Source: Alistipes sp.
GTDB taxonomy: Bacteria > Bacteroidota > Bacteroidia > Bacteroidales > Rikenellaceae
NCBI GenBank assembly: GCA_017621455.1
Contig: JAGATC010000016.1
Span: forward strand, 1 to 64,000
Direction: 5' to 3'
Length of the DNA: 64,000 nucleotides
Below, one piece after another: positions 34,233 through 43,681 of this stretch. The notes below the pieces were generated by a model. The model worked only from the letters and a program-made list of their open reading frames with translations, searched no databases and was not told the origin of the DNA. A program made the position numbers and the translations under genes. Each line of letters opens with the position of its first letter. Positions within the stretch are counted from its first letter, which is position 1.

Positions 34233-34242
34233 CTATAATAAC

Positions 34243-34277
34243 AAAAAAGATAGTTACGCCTCGCGGTGCAACTATCT
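34243..34277 (-). terminator. Terminator of the P-type ATPase gene
   Basis: AGATAGTT and AACTATCT form an 8-bp stem (34248-34277), followed on the minus strand by TTTTTTG. Confidence 0.8.
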
Positions 34278-34310
34278 CCATGATATTAATGGCTAACCCT
34301 GTCACCAATG

Positions 34311-37082
34311 CTACTCTCTACCCTTGCCTAAGCCCTTGAAGAAGCGGAAGAGGTCGGGGAGAAGAAGCACAGGCGAGGTCATAACGATGATAAGCAACCA
34401 GTCCAATGGCTTAAGTGGCGACACGCTAAATAACTGACCTGCGCACGAGACGATAAGCACCTGACCAACAAGGATAACTGCCAAGATGGCAAGGTACATC
34501 TTATTATACGACTCCTTGACACGGTGTGGCGCGCGGAACAGATCACCAATATCCTGAAGCAGACTGCGACCCGTACGGAAGTACTTAGCATTAAACAAGT
34601 TCCAGAACTGAAGCATCACGAAGATGGTGAAGAATACGCCCATCTCATAGCCCGACAAATGGGCAGAGGCCTCATGCGAGTCAAATATCTCGACAAAGAA
34701 GATACGCAGAGAATCGGCCGTAAACATATCGGCAACGCTGCCAATATGCGAGTGCCACAAGAACTGCCACAAGGCAACAAGCACAACGAAGAAGGTCAAG
34801 CCACCGCCAACGATGAAGCGCACCATGCCGCGGTCGATAATATGGCTATCGGGCTTACGAGGCTTATCCTTAAGCACACTCCTATCGGGTGACAACGACG
34901 ACAGAGCCATAGCCGCAAAGGTATCCATAATGAGGTTCACCCACAACATCTGCGTAACAGTAAGTGGCGAGTCGAGACCCATAAAGGCTCCCGCAAGCAC
35001 GATAAGGCAGGCACAGAGGTTGATGGTCATCTGGAAGATGATAAAGCGGCGGATATTCAAGTAGAGCGAACGGCCCCACATGATAGCCTTATTGATGCTG
35101 GCAAACGAGTTGTCGATGATGGTAATGTCGCTCGCCTCCTTAGCACGCGACGTGCCGTCACCCATAGAGAGGCCAACCTGCGCCTTGCTAAGAGCGGGAG
35201 CGTCGTTTGTGCCATCACCCGTAACTGCCACAACCTCGCCATTAGCCTGAAGAAGCATAACCAAGCGCGCCTTATCGTCGGGGCGTGCACGCGAGATAAT
35301 CTTCAGCCTCTTACCCTTAAGCAGCTCGCGAGCCTCCTCGTCGGTGAGCTTAGCAAAGTCGGGGCCTGTGATAATCTGACCCTCCTCATCCGTGGTGATA
35401 AGGCCAATCTGACGGCCAATCTCGGTGGCTGTGCCTGGAGTATCACCCGTGACGATGATAACCCTCACGCCCGCAGAGTTCATACATGTGTCGATAGCCT
35501 CGGCAACATCGTCGCGGATGGGGTCGGCAATGCCCACGATAGCCAAGAAGACGACCTCTCCCGCAGTGCCATCCTCCGAGATAGGTTGCATGGCAAAGCC
35601 CAAGGTACGCATGGCACGATTCTGATACGAGAGCAGCATCGCCTCAAGCTCCTCGCGCTTGCGGTCGCCAGCAATACGGTCACACATGGCCATAACAATC
35701 TCGGGAGCACCCTTAATGTAACGCACAGCGGCAGCACCTCTATCCTCAGCGCTACGCACCGTGGTAGACATATACTTAGTCTCGGTAGAGAATGGCTGCT
35801 GCTCCAAGATGGCAAACCTCTCACGATACTCCGCATATGACTTATCTCGACCTTTGAGCCATGTCAGCAGAGCGCCCTCCGTAGGGTTACCTATGACCGT
35901 GAGTGAGCCATCATCCTCGACCGTTAGCTCTGCTGTAGAGTTAGTAGCGATGTTAGTGTAGACATCCTCCATAAACGACTCGTCGCACGCCTCAAACTCC
36001 ATGACAGTCATACGGTTCTTCGTAAGCGTACCCGTCTTATCGGTGCAGATAACTGTGGCAGCACCCATAGTCTCGCAGGCATGGAGCTTACGTACAAGGC
36101 TGTTCTCCTTAAGCATGCGACGCATACTTAGCGCCAAGCTCACCGTAATACTCATGGGCAGACCCTCGGGCACAGCTACGACAATAAGCGTGACGGCAAT
36201 CATAATAGAGTTGAGCACAAACTCCATGATTTTCACCCATGTAACGCCATCATCGAAGCCTCCCGTGAGCCAGAAGTAGAGCAAACGACCAACGACTATG
36301 AAGATGGCGATAACGAAGCTCGCCTTAGATATCCAGCCACCAAACTGCTCAAGCTGACGATTAAGCGGAGTCTTAACATCGCTACCCTCGCTGGCAAGAG
36401 CTACACCACGGCCCTCCTCGGTGTCGACACCCGTGGCATTGACACGCATAATACCATTACCCTCAATAACGGTAGAGCCTCTTAGGAGGAAGTTCGATTT
36501 ATAGGTAGCATCCTTGTCGAAGTCCTTCTCGTCGACATACTTATTGGCATAGGTCTCGCCCGTGAAGTTAGACTCATCGACACGCAACTGCTTGCTCTCA
36601 AGAAGAACACCATCGGCAGGAATCTCATCGCCACTCTCTATGCGGACAATATCGCCACGCACAACATCCTGCTTCGGGATAAGCATCAGCTTAGGGCTCT
36701 TGCCACCCTTGGGATAGCGCATGACCTTGATGGGGCGCGAATCCTTAACCTTATTCAATATCTCGAACTCCTTATTGGCCTTAACCTCGAAGATGAAGCC
36801 TACGCCTGTGGCAAGCAACAGCGCCACAAGCACACCCGCAGGCTCGAACATAAGCGACCAGTCGTCGCCCATGACATATATCTCATATAGCGACAGGGCT
36901 ACCGAAAAGACAAAAACGACAAGAAGAACGATGATGATAGGGTCCTTAAACTTGGCTAAATAGGCTTTCCACATAGGCTCCTTCTCGGGAGGTGGAATGA
37001 TATTGAGTCCCTTACCCGACTGAACGATGGCATCGTCGTCGTGAAGGCACGATTTCGAGTAGATAAGATTCTCCTTTGACAT
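34311..37082 (-). CDS. Calcium-type (PMCA/SERCA-like) P-type ATPase
   Basis: The 923-residue membrane pump has the P2 ATPase layout: actuator domain with FTGET, transmembrane PEGLP motif, phosphorylation site DKTGTLT, KGAPE in the nucleotide domain, TGDTPGTA and VTGDGTNDAPAL, and about ten membrane segments. The layout and length fit calcium-translocating pumps of the plasma-membrane type. The ATG at 37082 is preferred over an upstream GTG at 37094. The gene is monocistronic with its own terminator. Confidence 0.94.
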   Translation of the reverse strand: MSKENLIYSKSCLHDDDAIVQSGKGLNIIPPPEKEPMWKAYLAKFKDPIIIVLLVVFVFSVALSLYEIYVMGDDWSLMFEPAGVLVALLLATGVGFIFEVKANKEFEILNKVKDSRPIKVMRYPKGGKSPKLMLIPKQDVVRGDIVRIESGDEIPADGVLLESKQLRVDESNFTGETYANKYVDEKDFDKDATYKSNFLLRGSTVIEGNGIMRVNATGVDTEEGRGVALASEGSDVKTPLNRQLEQFGGWISKASFVIAIFIVVGRLLYFWLTGGFDDGVTWVKIMEFVLNSIMIAVTLIVVAVPEGLPMSITVSLALSMRRMLKENSLVRKLHACETMGAATVICTDKTGTLTKNRMTVMEFEACDESFMEDVYTNIATNSTAELTVEDDGSLTVIGNPTEGALLTWLKGRDKSYAEYRERFAILEQQPFSTETKYMSTTVRSAEDRGAAAVRYIKGAPEIVMAMCDRIAGDRKREELEAMLLSYQNRAMRTLGFAMQPISEDGTAGEVVFLAIVGIADPIRDDVAEAIDTCMNSAGVRVIIVTGDTPGTATEIGRQIGLITTDEEGQIITGPDFAKLTDEEARELLKGKRLKIISRARPDDKARLVMLLQANGEVVAVTGDGTNDAPALSKAQVGLSMGDGTSRAKEASDITIIDNSFASINKAIMWGRSLYLNIRRFIIFQMTINLCACLIVLAGAFMGLDSPLTVTQMLWVNLIMDTFAAMALSSLSPDRSVLKDKPRKPDSHIIDRGMVRFIVGGGLTFFVVLVALWQFLWHSHIGSVADMFTADSLRIFFVEIFDSHEASAHLSGYEMGVFFTIFVMLQFWNLFNAKYFRTGRSLLQDIGDLFRAPHRVKESYNKMYLAILAVILVGQVLIVSCAGQLFSVSPLKPLDWLLIIVMTSPVLLLPDLFRFFKGLGKGRE

Positions 37083-37155
37083 GTTATATTGCACAATCCT
37101 TTGGATTTACAAATATGTTTACAACCTTACATATTTTACACATATAAGGTCAACG

Positions 37156-37163
37156 CAAAGATA
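37156..37163 (-). promoter_or_regulatory. -7 box upstream of the P-type ATPase gene
   Basis: TATCTTTG on the minus strand, about 73 bases before the start codon. Confidence 0.55.
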
Positions 37164-37311
37164 CGAAATTTATTATTAAAATACAACTATATTTCGAGGG
37201 AAAATAGGAACATTATTCTTTTGCACCAACACTTCTACATTTGGAACTTACGAGGCGCTGGAGAATATAATATTTCGTTGATAAAATAGTCGATTCTGCT
37301 GAATATACAGA

Positions 37312-37785
37312 CTACTCGCGCGATGCTAACTCCTCGGCAACGATACGCGCAGCACACGCCACATACTCCACACATGGGCGCTTTTTGTAGTACTCAGCCG
37401 TACGCTCCGAGGGCATGGCCGTCTCGGCACGCTCAGCCATAGGCTCCAAGCCCAAAAGACGACGGCATACGATGTCGCCATTCACACTGCGGAAGCGGTT
37501 GGCGAACGTCTGCACAAGGGCATAGTTTGCCTGACGCTGCGACATATTTTTAGGGTCTGTCGAGGGCTCTATTGCACCAGCAACCATGGCCATACCGCTA
37601 ACCGTGCCACACACCTCGCGCATACGACCCATACCGCCACCAAACGACGCAGCAAGACGCGCCAGCATGGTGGTATCCATACCCATAACATCGTCGAAAG
37701 CCATAACCACAGCCTGTGCACAGTTGTAACCCTCTAAGAAATATCCTCGAGCACGCTCCACGCGCTCCTCAACGTTTATATTCAT
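37312..37785 (-). CDS. C_GCAxxG_C_C family putative redox protein
   Basis: The 157-residue protein matches the C_GCAxxG_C_C family: CAQAVVMAF near residue 22, ASFGGGMGRMREVCGTVSGMAMVAGA, and a later cysteine (CVEYVACAAR). The conserved cysteines suggest metal or redox function, but no activity is established. It is monocistronic with its own promoter. Confidence 0.88.
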   Translation of the reverse strand: MNINVEERVERARGYFLEGYNCAQAVVMAFDDVMGMDTTMLARLAASFGGGMGRMREVCGTVSGMAMVAGAIEPSTDPKNMSQRQANYALVQTFANRFRSVNGDIVCRRLLGLEPMAERAETAMPSERTAEYYKKRPCVEYVACAARIVAEELASRE

Positions 37786-37813
37786 AACTGGTTCTCGCTA
37801 AAGTAAGTTTTTG

Positions 37814-37821
37814 CAAAGATA
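37814..37821 (-). promoter_or_regulatory. -7 box of the C_GCAxxG gene
   Basis: TATCTTTG on the minus strand, 28 bases before the start codon. Confidence 0.6.
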
Positions 37822-37864
37822 GCTATTTTGGAGCTATAAGCTTGCTGTTTCGTGAAAAATTTCA

Positions 37865-37872
37865 TAATTTTG
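37865..37872 (+). promoter_or_regulatory. -7 box of the HsdR_N-like gene
   Basis: TAATTTTG lies 18 bases before the ATG at 37891. It excludes the earlier in-frame ATG at 37852. Confidence 0.6.
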
Positions 37873-37890
37873 TATATTAAAATATCGGAA

Positions 37891-38343
37891 ATGGACTACC
37901 CTACGCTAAACTACCCTCCTATTCATCTGCGTGCACGACACGGCGATGGCGGACGCATTGAGGTCTTTGACCGCATGCGTGGCAGGTGGCTTGTGCTCAC
38001 CCCCGAGGAGTGGGTGCGCCGTCATGTGGTGGAGTATCTGCGTGGAGAGTGTGGCTACCAACCCCAGCAGATTGCCGAGGAGTACCCCGTATGCCTCAAC
38101 GGCATGGCGCAACGTGCCGACATTGTAGTCTTCGATAGCGACCTTAAGCCACGCCTTGTGGTGGAGTGCAAAGAGCCCAACGTCAAAATCGACGACGAGG
38201 TGTTAGCCCAGGTCGTACGCTACAACTCGGTGCTTGGCGCGCCCTACGTAGCCATCACCAACGGCCTAACAACCTGCTGCTACATGCGTAACGATGATGG
38301 CATGTATAGCGCCATAACACACCTACCATTATCGTCTGAATAG
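37891..38343 (+). CDS. Stand-alone HsdR N-terminal-like PD-(D/E)xK domain protein
   Basis: The 150-residue protein resembles the N-terminal nuclease domain of type I restriction subunits (HSDR_N_2): QRADIVVFDSDLKPRLVVECKEPN holds the Asp, Glu and Lys of a PD-(D/E)xK site, and QVVRYNSVLGAPYVAITNG follows. There are no helicase, hsdM or hsdS genes nearby, so it is not a restriction system. Such single-domain proteins are common in Bacteroidales and their role is unknown. Confidence 0.87.
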   Translation: MDYPTLNYPPIHLRARHGDGGRIEVFDRMRGRWLVLTPEEWVRRHVVEYLRGECGYQPQQIAEEYPVCLNGMAQRADIVVFDSDLKPRLVVECKEPNVKIDDEVLAQVVRYNSVLGAPYVAITNGLTTCCYMRNDDGMYSAITHLPLSSE

Positions 38344-38417
38344 CAATCAATTACACCCATAAATACCATGAACGAAAACACGTTTACAAATTGAGGAGTA
38401 TAATCAAAGAGTAATAT

Positions 38418-38476
38418 TTAGGGAGTTTAGGGAAGAGCTGTTGTCAGCACCTCGCTAAATTCCCTAAGTTTTTTTT
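38418..38476 (+). terminator. Rho-independent terminator after the HsdR_N-like gene
   Basis: TTAGGGAGTTTAG pairs with CTAAATTCCCTAA (one G-T wobble) and is followed by a run of eight or nine T. Confidence 0.85.
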
Positions 38477-38579
38477 AGCTGTAAGTAACACCCTGTTCCT
38501 CGTTAACTTACCACAAGCATATTTATCTTTTTCTTTGCTCTTTTCTGCGACGGCGTATTATAGTTTTAATTTTTTTTCG

Positions 38580-38587
38580 TACCTTTG
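38580..38587 (+). promoter_or_regulatory. -7 box of the HU/sigma-54 activator/lptE operon
   Basis: TACCTTTG lies 26 bases before the GTG start at 38614. Confidence 0.65.
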
Positions 38588-38613
38588 TGCGATTTATGTA
38601 TATATAGGAGCAC

Positions 38614-39429
38614 GTGGAGCTGATTACTAACATAATAGTCGAGTATCTGAAGTACAACAAACGACTATGTGTGCCCAAGTTAGGCACGTTCATCGTTAAG
38701 CAGGCATCGGGCGAGATTAAGTTCTCGGACCTTATGCGTAACGATGACGGCGTGCTATGCTCGCTACTATTGGCATACGGCGTCAAGGAGCTTGAGGCTA
38801 AGGGCATGATGGACCGCTTCGTATTCGAGGTGCATCACGCCGTGGCTATAGATGGCAAGTTTGTCATAGCCACGCTCGGTGAGTTTACTGCCGACATAAA
38901 CAACACCATAACCTTCAAGCAGGCAACAGCCCCCACGCAACCGCAGCAGGTAACACCTCAGAAGCAGGGCGGCAGAATAAAGCCCCCCATCGAGGTGCTC
39001 GAGCAGCGCCTAACAGAGCATGAGAGGCTACACCCAAAGCAGCAGCCCGAGAAACAGACAAAGAGCATCGACAAGCGCAAGGCAAAGGCCCAGCGAGGCG
39101 AGGAGCAGGAGATATCGTTAGGTAAGCCCGAGGCATACCTACGCGGCTTGAAGTACGACAGCAACAAGAACAAGAAACGCGAGGAGGGAGGTCGTAGCTC
39201 ACGCCCAGGAGGCAGTGGCAAGTGGCTGCTAATAATCCTCGCAGTGGTGGCATTAGGCGTAGCAATAGGCGTAATATTCTGGCCCGAGAAGAGACCTAAG
39301 GCAGCACCACTTAGCGTGGAGGCACCACGCGTGGAGGCGTGCGACAGCCTACTAAACGACACCATTCCATCTATCGACAGCATGCTCATCGATGGAGCAG
39401 TTCCTCGAACAGAGACTACAAACAAGTAA
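38614..39429 (+). CDS. CCDC81-type HU-domain protein with membrane segment
   Basis: The 271-residue protein begins with GTG; AGGAG sits six bases ahead, and the only nearby ATG runs into a stop. The first 110 residues form tandem HU-like domains of the CCDC81 type (CVPKLGTFIVKQ, VIATLGEFTAD). A basic, Gln-rich linker leads to a membrane segment (about 208-228) and a short periplasmic tail. In related proteins a SPOR domain may follow; none is visible here. It heads an operon with the sigma-54 activator and lptE, which suggests an envelope role. Confidence 0.85.
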   Translation: MELITNIIVEYLKYNKRLCVPKLGTFIVKQASGEIKFSDLMRNDDGVLCSLLLAYGVKELEAKGMMDRFVFEVHHAVAIDGKFVIATLGEFTADINNTITFKQATAPTQPQQVTPQKQGGRIKPPIEVLEQRLTEHERLHPKQQPEKQTKSIDKRKAKAQRGEEQEISLGKPEAYLRGLKYDSNKNKKREEGGRSSRPGGSGKWLLIILAVVALGVAIGVIFWPEKRPKAAPLSVEAPRVEACDSLLNDTIPSIDSMLIDGAVPRTETTNK

Positions 39430-39446
39430 ATCCCCTATAGTCGATT

Positions 39447-40676
39447 ATGACAACTAACGAGATATTATCGGTAAAGCAGCGCTTCGGCATCATAGGCAAC
39501 ACCCCAGCACTCAACACAGCACTGGAGGTGGCAATGCGCGTGGCACCCACCGACCTCTCGGTATTGGTAACAGGCGAGAGCGGCGTGGGTAAGGAGTTCT
39601 TCCCACAGGTGATACACGCCTACTCGGCACGTAAGCACAACAAATATGTCGCCGTGAACTGCGGCGCAATACCCGAGGGCACCATCGACTCGGAGCTATT
39701 CGGACATGAGAAGGGCTCGTTCACTGGTGCCATCGACAGCCGCAAGGGATACTTCGAGGAGGCAGATGGCGGCACCATCTTCCTCGATGAGGTGGGTGAG
39801 CTGCCCATATCTACGCAGGTGCGTCTCTTGCGTGTGTTGCAGACAGGCGAGTTTATGCGCGTGGGTTCAGCAAAGGTACAGAAAACAAACGTGCGCGTGG
39901 TGGCTGCAACAAACAACGACCTAATGAAGGCGATAGCTGACGGCCGCTTCCGCGAAGACCTATACTACCGACTTAACACCGTACCCATCGTTGTTCCCCC
40001 ATTGCGTGAGCGCAGAGAGGACATATATCTGCTCTTCCGCAAGTTTGCAAGCGACGTGGCGTTGCAGTACAAGATGCCCGCAATAACCCTCGATGAGGGT
40101 GCGCGAGCCATGCTCGAGAACTACCACTGGCGCGGCAACATACGTCAGCTAAAGAATGTGGCAGAGCAGATTTCGGCCATTGAGCAGAGCCGTAACATCA
40201 CTGCCGATATTCTCAGCAAGTATATCCCCAACGAGGGCTACTCCATGCGTCCTATGTCGGAGGGGAGCAGCAGTGGCGGCGACTACGACAACATGGCGAC
40301 AGAGCGCGAGCTACTATACAAGATACTCTTCGACATGCGTAGCGACATCAACGAGCTTAAGCGCATGATGAGCGAGGCGATGCGCGGCAATATGCCACAG
40401 AGCACAAACCACCCCACTCGCGAAGATATTGTAGGATTGCTACCGGCACACCCCACACCGCAGGCCACAAACTACGAATACAACGAGGTGGACAGCGACG
40501 AGTGGGACGAGACACCTGCCGAGGAGCTTACGAAAGAGGATGTGCAGCGCGAGCAGATAATGCAGGCACTACGCAAGCATGGCAACAGACGCAAGGAGGC
40601 AGCACGCGAGCTATTTATCTCGGAGCGCACCCTATACCGCCGAATGAAGGCATTAGACATTGACGACGACAAATAA
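39447..40676 (+). CDS. Sigma-54-dependent transcriptional activator without receiver domain
   Basis: The 409-residue protein starts almost directly in an AAA+ domain: Walker A GESGVGKE, the sigma-54 contact loop GSFTGA (usual GAFTGA with Ala to Ser), Walker B TIFLDEVGEL, then a Fis-type helix-turn-helix at the end (NRRKEAARELFISERTLYRRMKAL). There is no sensory N-terminal domain, so control must be by level or by a partner. It sits between an HU-domain protein and lptE. Confidence 0.93.
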   Translation: MTTNEILSVKQRFGIIGNTPALNTALEVAMRVAPTDLSVLVTGESGVGKEFFPQVIHAYSARKHNKYVAVNCGAIPEGTIDSELFGHEKGSFTGAIDSRKGYFEEADGGTIFLDEVGELPISTQVRLLRVLQTGEFMRVGSAKVQKTNVRVVAATNNDLMKAIADGRFREDLYYRLNTVPIVVPPLRERREDIYLLFRKFASDVALQYKMPAITLDEGARAMLENYHWRGNIRQLKNVAEQISAIEQSRNITADILSKYIPNEGYSMRPMSEGSSSGGDYDNMATERELLYKILFDMRSDINELKRMMSEAMRGNMPQSTNHPTREDIVGLLPAHPTPQATNYEYNEVDSDEWDETPAEELTKEDVQREQIMQALRKHGNRRKEAARELFISERTLYRRMKALDIDDDK

Positions 40677-40688
40677 CAGACAACGATT

Positions 40689-41219
40689 ATGAAAAGGATA
40701 TATTCACTATTAGTGGTGGTGCTATTCACAGCAATATCGCTACTAACCGTAAGCAGCTGCGGATATAAGGTTACGTACAACCTCTCGGGAGGCTCTATAC
40801 CCCCAGAGGCGCAGACATTCTCCGTGGCATACTTTCCGAACAATGCTCCCATGGTGGCACCCACACTAAGCAACGTGCTCACCGAGGCTCTTCGCGACAA
40901 GTTCTCGCGACAGACACGCCTACAGCAGGTTGAGGAGGGTGGCGACTTCGCATTCGAGGGCGAGATAACAAACTACACCTCTACAACAGCATCGGTATCG
41001 AGCGGCGACTATGCCCTGCAGAACCGCCTAACAATAACCGTGAGGGTCAACTTCCAGAATGCCGTAGACCAGACCACATCGTTCAACGCCAAGAGCTTCT
41101 CGTCGTATGCCGACTACGACGCATCGCAACTACTGACAGATGTGCAGGACCAGCTTATCGAGGAGATTGTCGACGACCTCGTGAACGACATCTACATGGC
41201 AGCTGCGGGTAACTGGTAG
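40689..41219 (+). CDS. lptE: LptE-like LPS-assembly lipoprotein
   Basis: The 176-residue lipoprotein has lipobox VSSC (Cys near 20) followed by GYKVTYNLSGGSIPPEAQTF, typical of Bacteroidetes LptE, which plugs and assists the LptD barrel for lipopolysaccharide delivery to the outer surface. It is the third gene of its operon, 12 bases after the activator. Confidence 0.88.
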   Translation: MKRIYSLLVVVLFTAISLLTVSSCGYKVTYNLSGGSIPPEAQTFSVAYFPNNAPMVAPTLSNVLTEALRDKFSRQTRLQQVEEGGDFAFEGEITNYTSTTASVSSGDYALQNRLTITVRVNFQNAVDQTTSFNAKSFSSYADYDASQLLTDVQDQLIEEIVDDLVNDIYMAAAGNW

Positions 41220-41227
41220 GAGGAGAT

Positions 41228-41698
41228 ATGCTAAACGACAATAAACATATTAGCATTGGTGAGCTTCAGGAGGTGGTAGAGCGATACCCCTGGTGGAGCG
41301 CTGCACGCCTATCTATAGCGCGCAAGCAGAGCCCCGAGCAGCACAACGTAGAGACACGCCTTTTGACCATATTACGCCCCACGGCACTACTACAGCGACG
41401 CCAAATTAACGCCTCGCGACTGACACACCTCTCGACCGACGACCTCATCGACCGCTTCCTTAAGCGCGACAACTTTAGGATAGTTGCCGAGGAGGGCGCT
41501 GCCGACGACCTCGCAGAGGTGGAAATCGAAGATGACGAGGATACTTCGAGCGAGGATTTGGCAGAAATTTACAAAAATCAGGGGCTATATAGCGAAGCAA
41601 TAGCGATATATCGCAAATTAAGTTTGCTAAATTCAGAAAAAAGTATTTACTTTGCAGGACTTATCGCGGAAATCGAGGATAAGATGAAAAGAAAATAA
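41228..41698 (+). CDS. Conserved Bacteroidales protein of unknown function
   Basis: The 156-residue soluble protein starts eight bases after lptE. It has a basic helical N-terminal half (ELQEVVERYPWWSAARLSIARKQ), an acidic linker (EVEIEDDEDTSSED) and a C-terminal helical hairpin (LAEIYKNQGLYSEAIAIYRKLSLL) that reads as a single TPR unit. It lies between lptE and secG, as in related genomes. I cannot assign a function. Confidence 0.82.
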   Translation: MLNDNKHISIGELQEVVERYPWWSAARLSIARKQSPEQHNVETRLLTILRPTALLQRRQINASRLTHLSTDDLIDRFLKRDNFRIVAEEGAADDLAEVEIEDDEDTSSEDLAEIYKNQGLYSEAIAIYRKLSLLNSEKSIYFAGLIAEIEDKMKRK

Positions 41699-41727
41699 AG
41701 AAGAATAATTAAATTTATATAACGAAT

Positions 41728-42102
41728 ATGTTTTATACTTTTTGCATTATTATGACTGCTATTGCAAGTATCTTGCTGATACTTGCTGTGTTGGTACAGA
41801 GCCCCAAGAGCGGCATGGCTGCTAACTTCGGTGCTGCTAACCAGACTATGGGTGTTCGTCAGACAACCGATTTCCTTGAGAAGTTCACATGGGCTATGAT
41901 TGCTGCAGTGGTATTCTTCACACTCCTTTCAGTGGTTGCTATGTCTACAGGCGAGACTGAGACCGAGGAGAACTACGGTGATTTCTTCGATACTCCTGCT
42001 GCTACAGAGGAGGCTGCGGACCTCGATTTCACTAACGAGGCTACTGCTGGGGAGGGCGTTGCTGCTGAGGTTGCTACCGAGGAGACTACTCCTGAGGAGT
42101 AA
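41728..42102 (+). CDS. secG: Preprotein translocase subunit SecG
   Basis: The 124-residue inner-membrane protein has two membrane segments (about 2-22 and 53-73) around the SecG loop QSPKSGMAANFGAANQTMGVRQTTDFLEKFTW, then a long acidic Glu/Ala/Thr tail typical of Bacteroidetes SecG. It supports SecYEG export. The gene is followed by a terminator. Confidence 0.93.
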   Translation: MFYTFCIIMTAIASILLILAVLVQSPKSGMAANFGAANQTMGVRQTTDFLEKFTWAMIAAVVFFTLLSVVAMSTGETETEENYGDFFDTPAATEEAADLDFTNEATAGEGVAAEVATEETTPEE

Positions 42103-42122
42103 GCATAACACTCACACGAGCG

Positions 42123-42165
42123 AGAGGCGTCCAATGGCATCGGCTAGATGGACGTCTCTATTTTT
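42123..42165 (+). terminator. Terminator after secG
   Basis: AGAGGCGTCCA pairs with TGGACGTCTCT (one wobble) and is followed by ATTTTTAT. Confidence 0.8.
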
Positions 42166-42253
42166 ATACTACGACGCAGAGAAGAGGCAGTGGTACGATT
42201 ATTGTTTGCGATACCTTATATTTATATAAGTTAACCAAAAAAAGACCACGACC

Positions 42254-42415
42254 ATGAAAAAGTATCGTTGCACAGCATGCGACTACCTCTACAATCCCGA
42301 GGTGGGTGACCCCGAAAATGGCATAGCCGCAGGCACTCCCTTTGAGGAGCTACCCGAGGATTGGACCTGCCCACTATGTGGCTTAGGCAAAGAGGCTTTC
42401 GAGGCGGAAGAGTAG
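42254..42415 (+). CDS. Rubredoxin
   Basis: This 53-residue protein reads [20 protein letters not shown] at its start and has the two iron-binding CxxC pairs, CTAC and CPLC, at the correct spacing, with the family's DWTCPLCG. Rubredoxins carry single electrons in the cytoplasm, for example in peroxide or oxygen defence of anaerobes. It stands alone with a terminator on each side. No partner oxidoreductase is adjacent. Confidence 0.95.
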   Translation: MKKYRCTACDYLYNPEVGDPENGIAAGTPFEELPEDWTCPLCGLGKEAFEAEE

Positions 42416-42420
42416 TTCGG

Positions 42421-42458
42421 ATTGAGGTGTTCACCAGCTGAGCACCTCAATTATTTAT
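42421..42458 (+). terminator. Terminator after the rubredoxin gene
   Basis: ATTGAGGTG pairs with CACCTCAAT (42421-42429 and 42443-42451) and is followed by TATTTAT. Confidence 0.75.
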
Positions 42459-42488
42459 ATAACAAGGTAAAAAAATAGGTTGCAGTGG

Positions 42489-42518
42489 TTGCAAAATAAA
42501 AAATTATTGCTACCTTTG
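42489..42518 (+). promoter_or_regulatory. Promoter of the rpsF-rpsR-rplI operon
   Basis: TTG (42489-42491), a 19-base spacer and TACCTTTG (42511-42518), 39 bases before the rpsF ATG. Confidence 0.7.
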
Positions 42519-42557
42519 CACCGCTTTATGCACAAAACTTTAATTAATTAAAACATT

Positions 42558-42902
42558 ATGAACAATTACGAAACCGTTTTCATTGTCACTCCCGTGCTCT
42601 CTGACGCACAGGTGCAGGAGGTAGCTGACAAATTCCAGGGCGTAATCACCGAGAACGGCGGTCAGATTGTGAATGTGGAGAACTGGGGCCTCAAGAAGCT
42701 CGCTTATCCTATTCAGAAGAAGACTACCGGTTTCTACTTCCTCGTAGAGTTCACCGGTGAGGGCTCAATCATCAACACTCTCGAGACTCAGTATCGTCGC
42801 GATGAGCGCATCATTCGTTTCTTAACCTTCAAGCAGGACAAGTTCGCTGTTGAGTACTCTCAGAAGCGTCGCGCTAAGCTTGCTAACAAAACACAGGAGT
42901 AA
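42558..42902 (+). CDS. rpsF: Ribosomal protein S6
   Basis: The 114-residue small-subunit protein shows the S6 fold marks [32 protein letters not shown] and [12 protein letters not shown]. It is first in the classic rpsF-rpsR-rplI operon; S18, its binding partner, starts two bases after the stop codon. Confidence 0.98.
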   Translation: MNNYETVFIVTPVLSDAQVQEVADKFQGVITENGGQIVNVENWGLKKLAYPIQKKTTGFYFLVEFTGEGSIINTLETQYRRDERIIRFLTFKQDKFAVEYSQKRRAKLANKTQE

Positions 42903-42904
42903 TC

Positions 42905-43186
42905 ATGGCAGAGAATACACAGCAGGGTGCATCTGAGATTCGCTATCTCAACCCCGTTTCAGTAGACGTTAAGAAGAAGAAGTACTGCCGTTTCAAGAAG
43001 CTCGGCATCAAGTACGTAGATTATAAGGACGGTGAGTTCTTGAAGAAGTTCCTCAACGAGCAGGGTAAGATTTTGCCCCGTCGTCTTACCGGTACTTCTC
43101 AGAAGTTCCAGAAGAAGGTTGCTCAGGCAGTTAAGCGTGCTCGCCACCTTGCAATCCTTCCATTCGTAACCGATTGTATGAAATAA
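42905..43186 (+). CDS. rpsR: Ribosomal protein S18
   Basis: The 93-residue protein has the S18 core [40 protein letters not shown] and [11 protein letters not shown]. It binds S6 on the 30S platform and is the second gene of the operon. Confidence 0.98.
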   Translation: MAENTQQGASEIRYLNPVSVDVKKKKYCRFKKLGIKYVDYKDGEFLKKFLNEQGKILPRRLTGTSQKFQKKVAQAVKRARHLAILPFVTDCMK

Positions 43187-43204
43187 TAAAGAGGAGGATA
43201 GACT

Positions 43205-43642
43205 ATGGAAGTAATTCTTATCAAAGACGTAGAGAACTTGGGCTACGCAAACGACATCGTTAACGTTCGCCCTGGCTATGCCAACAACTACTTGATTCCT
43301 CAGGGTTTCGCAAAGACTGCTACCGCTTCAGCTAAGAAGGTGCTCGCTGAGAACCTTCGTCAGCGCGCTCACAAGGACGCTAAGATTTTGGCTGACGCTC
43401 AGGCTTTGGCTGAGACTATCGCAAACCTTCACCTCACTATCACAGCTAAGGCTGAGGAGGAGAAGATCTTCGGTGCTGTGACCGCTGCCGACATCGCTGC
43501 TGCTCTCCAGGAGAAGGGCATCGAGGTAGATCGCAAGAACATCACTGTAGACTCTGTTAAGACTCTTGGTGAGTTCGAGGCTGTTGCTAAGCTTCACCGC
43601 GAGGTTAAGGCTACTATCAAGTTTGCAGTTGTAGCTGAGTAA
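43205..43642 (+). CDS. rplI: Ribosomal protein L9
   Basis: The 145-residue large-subunit protein starts with the L9 signature EVILIKDVENLGYANDIV...GYANNYLIPQGFA, then the long helix and C-terminal domain. GAGGA upstream is a plausible ribosome binding site. A strong terminator follows. Confidence 0.98.
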   Translation: MEVILIKDVENLGYANDIVNVRPGYANNYLIPQGFAKTATASAKKVLAENLRQRAHKDAKILADAQALAETIANLHLTITAKAEEEKIFGAVTAADIAAALQEKGIEVDRKNITVDSVKTLGEFEAVAKLHREVKATIKFAVVAE

Positions 43643-43681
43643 TTTTAGATTTTATTGGGCATCTTTAGCCCATCACAAACA

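Noticed and set aside
37089..37289. 66-codon plus-strand frame upstream of the P-type ATPase
   Set aside because: It covers the ATPase promoter region, is AT-rich without family match, and has no ribosome binding site.
37891..38343. Type I restriction-modification system
   Set aside because: Only an HsdR N-terminal-like domain is present; helicase, hsdM and hsdS are absent.
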